Assembly (NCBI GenBank): GCA_031259745.1
Contig: JAIRLB010000039.1
Span: 1-13,797, forward strand
Source: Rickettsiales bacterium
GTDB taxonomy: Bacteria; Pseudomonadota; Alphaproteobacteria; Rs-D84
Direction: 5' to 3'
DNA length: 13,797 nt
The notes under the pieces were generated by a model. It saw only the letters and a program-made list of their open reading frames with translations. It searched no databases and was not told the origin of the DNA. Positions 1 to 5,211 of this stretch are shown here, piece by piece. How positions within the stretch are numbered: position 1 is the stretch's first letter; each line of letters starts with the position of its first letter. The position numbers were made by a program, and so were the translations under genes.

Positions 1-59
1 GGACTTGGGACGCGTTGCTTATGAAATCTGTTGATGACTTTAATAAAAAATATGGTTAG
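1..59 (+). CDS. C-terminal tail of an upstream gene (partial)
   Basis: The frame beginning at base 3 reads through 18 sense codons to a TAG at 57-59, ending in TWDALLMKSVDDFNKKYG. It stops 23 bases before the ATP-binding protein gene, so the two are probably co-transcribed. LolD genes often follow a lolC/lolE permease gene, but this tail does not resemble the usual permease C-terminus, and I do not recognise the protein. The other two plus frames stop within 34 bases, which is why this frame was preferred. A short non-coding stretch cannot be excluded. Confidence 0.4.
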   Translation, partial: TWDALLMKSVDDFNKKYG

Positions 60-82
60 AATGGATTCAACGGGAATAAAAA

Positions 83-796
83 ATGACATCAATATTAAAA
101 TCTTTGTCAAAAGCGTCAAAAGGCGGCGATGTTGTGCTGTCGGTGCGCGATATCAGGAAAAATTTCATGGAGGGCGGCCAGCCCCTGCATATTCTGCGCG
201 GCGGCGGATTTGATTTGCGCCGCGGGGAAATCATGGCGCTGGTCGGGCCTTCGGGCTGCGGAAAATCGACTTTGCTGCAATGCGTGGGATTGCTGGACAG
301 GCCGTCGTCGGGCAGCATTCTGCTGTGCGGCGCATCCGTTCAGAAAATGGACGATGAAATGCGCACCAATATGCGCCGACGTAAAATAGGATTCGTATAC
401 CAGCGTCATAACCTGCTGTCCGATTTCACGGCATTGGAGAATGTCGAATTGCCGATGCTGGCGAATGGCGCGGACGAAGCCGCGGCCCGCCAGCGTGCCA
501 GGATGCTGCTGAAATCCGCAAATGTGCTGCATCGCGCATCGCATCTGCCGGGCGAAATGTCCGGCGGCGAACAGCAGAGAACCGCCGTTGCGCGCGCGCT
601 GGCCAATGATCCGGATATACTGCTGGCGGACGAGCCGACCGGCAGTCTGGATCCCCAGCATGCGGCGGCGGTATTTGATTTGCTGCTGGATTTGGTGCGC
701 GGAAACAAGATGGCGATGATGTTTGTGACGCATGATATGAATCTGGCTGCACGCGCGGACAGAACCATTACAATCAAAGACGGGATTGTGGTATAA
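83..796 (+). CDS. lolD: LolD-type ABC transporter ATP-binding protein
   Basis: This is a stand-alone ABC ATPase of 237 residues, a usual LolD length. All nucleotide-binding motifs are present: Walker A GPSGCGKST at residues 55-63, Q-loop Gln107, signature MSGGEQQR at 159-166, Walker B ILLADE at 179-184 with catalytic Glu184, and the switch His217 in THD. The LLSDFTALENVELPM stretch after the Q-loop and ADEPTGSLD are typical of the LolD/MacB branch. Known role of LolD: it powers the LolCE permease, which releases lipoproteins from the inner membrane to LolA for delivery to the outer membrane. No permease gene lies inside the window, so the exact system is inferred. A MacB- or FtsE-like ATPase is the main alternative. 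The ATG at 83 follows a weak ribosome site (cggga at 71-75). An unrecognised membrane-protein gene follows after 38 bases. Confidence 0.85.
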   Translation: MTSILKSLSKASKGGDVVLSVRDIRKNFMEGGQPLHILRGGGFDLRRGEIMALVGPSGCGKSTLLQCVGLLDRPSSGSILLCGASVQKMDDEMRTNMRRRKIGFVYQRHNLLSDFTALENVELPMLANGADEAAARQRARMLLKSANVLHRASHLPGEMSGGEQQRTAVARALANDPDILLADEPTGSLDPQHAAAVFDLLLDLVRGNKMAMMFVTHDMNLAARADRTITIKDGIVV

Positions 797-834
797 TTCT
801 TATTATCAATAAAAAACAGTCTAAGGAGAGAAAA

Positions 835-1506
835 ATGCAAAAAGAATCAAAGTTTCCAAAGTATCAAAGCGCAAGATTTTACATAGTCGCGCTGCTGCTG
901 CTTGCCGTCGGGATTGCAATCGGATGGCTGGTCTTCGGGGCGCCGCGCGGGAATATAGAGCGAATCGGGTTTACCAGTGAGCAATGCGGTGATTTGAGCT
1001 CTCAGATTTTGTATAGTAGTGCAGACGATGCAGAAAAGATTAAGATATTTAAAGAGGTTTATTCTGAAAATTGCGCCGGCCGCTTTGCAAAAATCAAAAT
1101 ACCGAAACCAAAGCTTGAAAGAACATCCGAACCGGAAGAGAAATTGTCGCAAGAAAATTGCGTAGCCGTTGAAAAAGTTCTAAAACAGCGGATATATATA
1201 GGGGATGATTCCACAGATCCGGATCATTATACAGACCGCGCGCAGGTATATGCAAATCTGGTTGTGCGCGGATGCCCTGAAAATGCGGATGGTTATAAGA
1301 AACTAGCTTTGCGCGATATTGAAATTGCCCAGGCGTTGAGAGATGGTTATTATCGTGATTATGAAATTAAAAGGATTATTGATACATACAAGAAACTTAA
1401 TATGAAAGCCGAGGCAGAACGTATGTTCGAGAATATGAAAAAACTGACAAGTCCCGCCGTTGATTTTATTCTGCAAGTTGAAAAGATTTTCGAAGATTGG
1501 AAATAA
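835..1506 (+). CDS. Unrecognised membrane-anchored protein with paired cysteines
   Basis: I do not recognise this 223-residue protein. A strong ribosome site (AAGGAG at 823-828, six bases from ATG) fixes the start. Residues about 16-37 form one hydrophobic helix near the N-terminus, after a short basic segment, which suggests an inner-membrane anchor with the rest in the periplasm. The remainder is charged and probably helical. Its four cysteines (51, 80, 109, 147) fall into two pairs. Each pair brackets a helix, an acidic linker and a second helix ending near a VY...C motif, which suggests a duplicated unit with possible disulfides. The gene lies 38 bp after lolD and a weak terminator-like hairpin follows it, so it may share the lolD transcript. 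A link to lipoprotein export would be inference from position only. Base composition is more AT-rich than lolD. Confidence 0.8.
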   Translation: MQKESKFPKYQSARFYIVALLLLAVGIAIGWLVFGAPRGNIERIGFTSEQCGDLSSQILYSSADDAEKIKIFKEVYSENCAGRFAKIKIPKPKLERTSEPEEKLSQENCVAVEKVLKQRIYIGDDSTDPDHYTDRAQVYANLVVRGCPENADGYKKLALRDIEIAQALRDGYYRDYEIKRIIDTYKKLNMKAEAERMFENMKKLTSPAVDFILQVEKIFEDWK

Positions 1507-1528
1507 GCCAATTGTAAAGCAAAAAGCG

Positions 1529-1550
1529 ACGCAGGTTTTCGTGCGTTTTT
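1529..1550 (+). terminator. Probable weak rho-independent terminator
   Basis: A 5-bp stem (acgca at 1529-1533 with tgcgt at 1542-1546) encloses an 8-base loop and runs into a T stretch. An A run lies upstream at 1521-1525. It sits 23 bases after the stop of the cysteine-paired membrane protein gene and before the tRNA promoter. The stem is short, so strength is uncertain. Confidence 0.45.
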
Positions 1551-1570
1551 ATTCATGGTGTAATAAAAAC

Positions 1571-1598
1571 TTGATTTTTTGGGCAATTAATATATAAT
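1571..1598 (+). promoter_or_regulatory. Sigma70-type promoter for the tRNA genes
   Basis: TTGATT at 1571-1576 and a consensus TATAAT at 1593-1598 are separated by 16 bases. The predicted start, about 1605, is some 14 bases before the 5' end of tRNA-Gly at 1619. Spacing, consensus quality and position ahead of a stable RNA gene all fit. Confidence 0.65.
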
Positions 1599-1618
1599 CC
1601 AAAAGTTTTTGAAGTATT

Positions 1619-1693
1619 GCGGGCATAGTTCAAAGGCTAGAATGTCAGCCTTCCAAGCTGAAAATGCGGGTTCGAGTCCCGCTGCTCGCACCA
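1619..1693 (+). tRNA. tRNA-Gly (anticodon UCC)
   Basis: The full cloverleaf can be drawn. The acceptor stem GCGGGCA (1619-1625) pairs with TGCTCGC (1683-1689) with one G-T wobble. The D stem is GTTC/GAAT, and the anticodon stem TCAGC/GCTGA closes a 7-base loop with TCC at 1652-1654. The variable loop has four bases. The T arm is GCGGG-TTCGAGT-CCCGC. The CCA end is encoded at 1691-1693. The anticodon reads GGA and GGG glycine codons. The discriminator base (1690) is A, whereas bacterial glycine tRNAs usually have U. Confidence 0.95.
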
Positions 1694-1816
1694 CCGGTTT
1701 TCACCGAGCATAGCGAGGACTGAAAATCGAGTGTCCGCCAGAGCCTTGGCGTAGGCGGATGGTTTGAAAACTATCCGTTTGGACATACCACTTTTTTAAG
1801 AAGTGGAATAAAGATT
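1694..1816. repeat. Inter-tRNA spacer made of tandem hairpins
   Basis: No coding sequence is visible, but the spacer is almost entirely inverted repeats. GGTTTTCA at 1696-1703 pairs with TGAAAATC at 1721-1728. TCCGCC at 1734-1739 pairs with GGCGGA at 1754-1759, with an inner GCC/GGC. GGATGGTTT at 1757-1765 pairs with AAACTATCC at 1768-1776. CCACTT at 1788-1793 pairs with AAGTGG at 1801-1806. This density suggests a dispersed palindromic element or a processing structure between the two tRNAs. Copy number cannot be judged from one window. Confidence 0.55.
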
Positions 1817-1903
1817 GGGCGTGCGCCGGAGTTGGAGAGCCGGGGCAGACTGTAAATCTGTTGGCTTATGCCTGAGCTGGTTCGAATCCAGCCACTCCCA
1901 CCA
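1817..1903 (+). tRNA. tRNA-Tyr (anticodon GUA), slightly irregular
   Basis: This is a class II tRNA with a long variable arm (TGGC-TTAT-GCC, about 1862-1875). The anticodon stem GCAGA/TCTGT closes a loop with GTA at 1852-1854. The T arm GCTGG-TTCGAAT-CCAGC is perfect, and CCA is encoded at 1901-1903. Two irregularities stand out. The acceptor pair 4-69 is C against T (1820 and 1896). The base after the acceptor stem (position 8, base 1824) is C instead of the nearly universal U. It probably shares the promoter ahead of tRNA-Gly. It could still be fully functional. Confidence 0.9.
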
Positions 1904-1980
1904 AAAAATATGTTTTTCGTTAGATTTCTGGAACTTTTAAAGGGTTCTGGGAATCTGATGAGAAATATTATTGAATAATT

Positions 1981-1990
1981 ACTCCCACCA
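1981..1990 (+). repeat. Direct copy of the tRNA-Tyr 3' end (candidate att site)
   Basis: ACTCCCACCA here is an exact 10-base copy of the tRNA-Tyr 3' terminus at 1894-1903. It is not preceded by any recognisable tRNA body. Tyrosine-recombinase elements often use tRNA 3' ends as attachment sites and leave such duplications. The repeat is short, so chance or a lost tandem tRNA remain possible. A recombinase-like fragment lies directly downstream, which supports the attachment-site reading. Confidence 0.4.
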
Positions 1991-2000
1991 TGATGTAAAA

Positions 2001-2138
2001 TTGATACCAATTAATAGTCCAAAAAGGAAAAATCTTTGGGTCAGGAATGGTATTTTCTATATTCGTAAGATGGTCAATGGAAAAATGGTATTGAAATCTT
2101 TGGGCACTGACGACCTTTTTTGGCGATATTTTTACTAA
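2001..2138 (+). pseudogene. Remnant of a tyrosine recombinase N-terminus
   Basis: The plus frame stopping at 2136-2138 is open back to 1962 and reads KRKNLWVRNGIFYIRKMVNG followed by KMVLKSLGTDD. This is the kind of sequence found at the N-terminus of phage-type integrases, where a short basic strand region ends in RKSLGT-D before the core-binding domain. After TDD (base 2114) the similarity stops and the frame ends within seven codons. No core-binding or catalytic domain (R..HxxR..Y) follows, because the next gene begins at 2187 on the other strand. No ATG or clear ribosome site precedes it; TTG at 2001 is the only plausible start. I read it as a decayed integrase gene next to its tRNA target. 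The call rests on short similarity judged by eye. Confidence 0.5.
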
Positions 2139-2186
2139 ACAGGTATCAGGAACAGGTATTGTAATAAAATTGGTGCGTGTATGTAG

Positions 2187-3839
2187 TTATTCATTCAACT
2201 CGACGCTGTCGATCAGTGTCCGGTCAATCTGTTCCAATGCGACTGGCTGAAAATCTGGCGTGGCGACAACATCGCTGTCATCCTCAGGCAATATCGTTAT
2301 TTCTTCCGCGGGGGTCGCGGCCAACACATTCACACGTGTATTTGCGCCGTATGTCTTGGATGTATATTTGCCTTTTAGACGTTCGGGAATCCTGATGTGG
2401 TTCATCGGGTTCACGCCATCGCCCACAAGATTCAGCGCGGACGCACCGGAAATCTGTTTTGCCTGCACGTTATAAACAGGCGCCAAGAAGTTTGTTGTTG
2501 CGGCCCTGCTTATGTGCGGCACAGCACCGCCAGTCAATTCGACAATTTGAAGGGCTCGCTCGCTTGCACCGTCGGGCTTTAATCTGAACAAGCCGTCCAG
2601 TCCATTGTATCCGCTAGGATCCAGCAAATATGCGGCTGCCGGTTTGTTCGAATGCAGCATGCCGATAGCCAGATTTGCGGCGTCGAATCCAAATGTGTCC
2701 AATCTGGAAGGCTTGTGACCAGATATGTGTTCGTATAGCTTTGCAAAGCCTTCGGATTGTTGTGGCAGGACGGCATACTTGGCGCCAGCCATGGATAAAT
2801 CGCTCAGCAATTCCGTGTCGTCCCATAGTGCGGTTCCATAAAATCTGGCGTCCCTGGGCGCAACATCAAAATATCGCAGGAACGAAGCGATGGCTTTTGT
2901 ATCACCGGCATTGCCCAGAAACAGCGCGGCATCGAACGGCGCCTTGCCCAAAGTGTCTGATTTATCCAGTTTGGCCAGTTGATTGTTGATGGATGATTTT
3001 TCAGCCGAAGTCAAAGTTTCCTTTACCAGAATATCCGAAAGGATTTCCCGCGCCTTGTCGTTGGCGGCGGTGCGTGCCGCATACATTGACGCCTTTTGAA
3101 CCGCATGTTTGATGGAGTCGGAATTTCCCTCAGCATAATAAAACAATCCGGCGACCGGCATATCGTAAATATTTCCGGCCAGCAAGGCCGCTCCGGCCAT
3201 CCTTTCGCCAGATGATGTTTTAGGGGCCATAATGACAACGCTTTGCGAACCGTCTTTTTGCATTTCTTTGATAATCGCCTCAACGCTTTGCGCGGGGATC
3301 AGCGCCATGGTCATGACTCCGTCACCGATTGCCGATGCGTCGGATGTAAACGACAAGACTGGCAGTTTATCCGGCTTCATCTCTCGCACCAATCTGGCGT
3401 CTTCTGCAAAGACGGGCCCGATGACGATATCCGGATGCACCGCCAGAGCGTTTGCTATAGCGCTTTGTTTTTGCAACCTGCTGCCGCTGACGTCATGGAA
3501 CGTGACAGATATATTTTCATGTTTATGCTGCAAAAACGCCATTTCAATCGATGTGCTGATACCATGGCCTACGGCGGAATTATTACCCGACAAAGGCAGC
3601 AGCACCGCGATATTCTTTAAGTCGGATGATGGCGCGAATGCGCGCACTGCATCAGGATGGCCGTATATGTCATATTCGGGATAATAAAAACCACTTTGCA
3701 TTTGCACGGGCGCCTGGGTCGGCATCTCTCCGTATTCGCCATACCAATCGGCCTGGGGCATGCAGGCGGCCAAGCATAAAATCAAAGCAAAAAATCTAAA
3801 AATTCTCTTTATAAACATTGAAAAATCCATTGCTATCAT
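2187..3839 (-). CDS. LpoA/LppC-like outer-membrane lipoprotein (PBP activator)
   Basis: This is a 550-residue lipoprotein. A basic segment and hydrophobic stretch (FFALILCLAAC) end in a lipobox with Cys26 as the lipidated residue. From about residue 75 it follows the periplasmic-binding-protein-like fold of the LppC/penicillin-binding-protein-activator family, with IAVLLPLSGNNSAVGHGIS at the domain start, DIVIGPVFAEDA, and FGFDAANLA near the end of the fold. In Enterobacteria, LpoA activates the peptidoglycan synthase PBP1A from the outer membrane. Whether this homologue does the same is inferred. The rsmI neighbour on the opposite strand matches the yraL-yraM (rsmI-lpoA) order known from E. 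coli, which supports the family call. The start is uncertain: ATG at 3839 has AGG eight bases upstream, while ATG at 3818 gives a compact 19-residue lipoprotein signal with a GGA upstream and fits the divergent promoter better. Confidence 0.85.
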   Translation of the reverse strand: MIAMDFSMFIKRIFRFFALILCLAACMPQADWYGEYGEMPTQAPVQMQSGFYYPEYDIYGHPDAVRAFAPSSDLKNIAVLLPLSGNNSAVGHGISTSIEMAFLQHKHENISVTFHDVSGSRLQKQSAIANALAVHPDIVIGPVFAEDARLVREMKPDKLPVLSFTSDASAIGDGVMTMALIPAQSVEAIIKEMQKDGSQSVVIMAPKTSSGERMAGAALLAGNIYDMPVAGLFYYAEGNSDSIKHAVQKASMYAARTAANDKAREILSDILVKETLTSAEKSSINNQLAKLDKSDTLGKAPFDAALFLGNAGDTKAIASFLRYFDVAPRDARFYGTALWDDTELLSDLSMAGAKYAVLPQQSEGFAKLYEHISGHKPSRLDTFGFDAANLAIGMLHSNKPAAAYLLDPSGYNGLDGLFRLKPDGASERALQIVELTGGAVPHISRAATTNFLAPVYNVQAKQISGASALNLVGDGVNPMNHIRIPERLKGKYTSKTYGANTRVNVLAATPAEEITILPEDDSDVVATPDFQPVALEQIDRTLIDSVELNE

Positions 3840-3880
3840 GTATCATACCTAATTATAATGCAAAAGGATTTCAAATGCAA
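3831..3880. promoter_or_regulatory. Overlapping divergent promoters for rsmI and the lipoprotein gene
   Basis: The sequence AATTATAATG (3851-3860) contains TATAAT on both strands: 3854-3859 on plus and 3857-3852 on minus. On plus, TTGCTA (3830-3835) lies 18 bases upstream. On minus, TTGCAT (3880-3875) lies 17 bases upstream. RNA polymerase could therefore bind in only one direction at a time. The plus start would fall only about nine bases before the rsmI ATG. The sites are assigned by eye. Confidence 0.4.
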
Positions 3881-4660
3881 TCAGGGTTGTATATTGTCGG
3901 AACGCCGATTGGAAATATGGGAGACATGTCCCCACGCGCGGTTGAGGTTTTGCAAAAAGCGGACCTTGTTGCGGCTGAAGACACCCGTGTTTTTGGAAAA
4001 CTGGCGTCTCGTTTTGACATCAAGACAAAAAAGGTATCTTTTCATGAGCATAATGAAAAGGAATCCCTATCCGAACTGACAGATAAAATTCAACAGGGCG
4101 CAGCTATTGCGCTGGTCAGCGATGCCGGCATGCCGGGAATATCCGATCCGGGTTTTCGTCTTATTCGGGAATGCCGTGCGATCGGCCTGCGGGTGTTCGT
4201 GGTGCCGGGTCCCGTGGCGGCCGTATCCGCATTGGTGCTGTCGGGATTTCCTACGGACAGATTCACATTCTGCGGCTTCTTTGATGAAAAGAAAGCGCGC
4301 GATGACAACAGAATCCGACACACTATCATTTACTATGAAAGCCCGAACCGCATAACGGATACAATCGCAGCGCTGGCGCGCGTTATGCCAGAACGCCGGA
4401 TCGCCATAGTTCGCGAAATCACTAAGATGCACGAAGAAACGATAATCGGCTATGCGTCCGAACTGGTTGGTGGGGCAAAGCCGCGCGGCGAATTCGTAAT
4501 TGTGGTCGAACCCGCGCCCGAGATTAAAATGTCGGATTCTGAAATCGCTGAGATCGTTGGCGATGTTGTGGCGAATTCGACAAAATCCGCTGCGGCCGAT
4601 ATCGCCGGACGCGCCGGAATTTCCAAGAAAGAAGCGTACAGAAGGTTGTTGAGCAAATGA
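3875..4660 (+). CDS. rsmI: 16S rRNA 2'-O-methyltransferase RsmI
   Basis: RsmI methylates the 2'-hydroxyl of C1402 in 16S rRNA using S-adenosylmethionine, tuning the decoding centre of the small subunit. The 261-residue product has the family's hallmarks: LYIVGTPIGN near residues 5-14, AEDTR at 34-38, the long SDAGMPGISDPG motif at about 82-93, the following PGPVA segment, and YYESPNRI. The open frame extends upstream to 3818, but the conserved protein begins at the ATG at 3875, which has AAAAGG about seven bases upstream. The linker before YYESP is shorter than in E. coli, making the protein slightly shorter than typical. The stop overlaps the next start (ATGA), so rsmI and engB are translationally coupled. 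Confidence 0.95.
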   Translation: MQSGLYIVGTPIGNMGDMSPRAVEVLQKADLVAAEDTRVFGKLASRFDIKTKKVSFHEHNEKESLSELTDKIQQGAAIALVSDAGMPGISDPGFRLIRECRAIGLRVFVVPGPVAAVSALVLSGFPTDRFTFCGFFDEKKARDDNRIRHTIIYYESPNRITDTIAALARVMPERRIAIVREITKMHEETIIGYASELVGGAKPRGEFVIVVEPAPEIKMSDSEIAEIVGDVVANSTKSAAADIAGRAGISKKEAYRRLLSK

Positions 4661-5211
4661 TAAAATTCGTCGGAAGTTTTGAAAAGGTCTCGGAACTACC
4701 CAAGACGCAATTCCCGGAATACGCCTTTATCGGACGTAGCAATGTGGGAAAGTCTTCTTTGATAAACGCTGTGGCAAACCGGGTTGTCGCGCGCACGTCT
4801 AAAACGCCCGGACGGACGCAGTCGCTGAATCTGTTTAATTTCTACGACCGAATCATGATTGCCGACCTGCCTGGATATGGGTACGCCAAAGTTTCCAAGG
4901 CGGATCAAATCCGATGGCTGGAAAGATTGGAAGACTATTTGTTAAACCGTCGCCAGCTGGCCCGCTTGTTTATTCTGATTGATTCGCGCGTTGGCATCAA
5001 AGAATCTGATTTGGATTTGGTTGATTTTTGTGACAGCAATGGTATCCCTTACCAAGTGGTGCTGACCAAAAAGGACAAAAAGATTCGCGAAAAAAATCAA
5101 GCGGATATTTCGGCTGACAATCATCCGGCGATGATGGAGAAAATTATCACGACATCGGCTGAGAAAAAATACGGAATAGAAGAATTAAGGGAAATACTTG
5201 GAATCAAATAA
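4657..5211 (+). CDS. engB: Ribosome-biogenesis GTPase EngB/YihA/YsxC
   Basis: This small GTPase takes part in assembly of the large ribosomal subunit. All GTP-binding motifs are present in 184 residues: G1 GRSNVGKS (26-33), G2 threonine near 54 in the TPGRTQ segment, G3 DLPGYG (70-75), G4 TKKD (137-140) and G5 TSA (166-168). The PGRTQSLNLF sequence is specific to the EngB branch and separates it from EngA and Era. It is the middle gene of a compact operon, overlapping rsmI by four bases and addB by fourteen. Nothing looks damaged. The protein is slightly shorter than the roughly 200-210 residues common in the family. Confidence 0.95.
   Translation: MIKFVGSFEKVSELPKTQFPEYAFIGRSNVGKSSLINAVANRVVARTSKTPGRTQSLNLFNFYDRIMIADLPGYGYAKVSKADQIRWLERLEDYLLNRRQLARLFILIDSRVGIKESDLDLVDFCDSNGIPYQVVLTKKDKKIREKNQADISADNHPAMMEKIITTSAEKKYGIEELREILGIK

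Noticed and set aside
116..733. Long minus-strand frame of 205 codons opposite lolD
   Set aside because: It lies wholly within the complete ABC ATPase gene, has unusual His/Gln-rich composition and no family motif; a shadow of a GC-rich gene.
1771..2010. Minus-strand frame of 79 codons containing GSGWIRTSSG
   Set aside because: It is the antisense reading of tRNA-Tyr; such WIRTS-type frames are well-known artefacts over tRNA genes.
2139..2159. Direct repeat ACAGGTAT at 2139-2146 and 2152-2159
   Set aside because: Only 8 bases with one spacing; too short to call an integration or replication site, though it lies beside the recombinase remnant.
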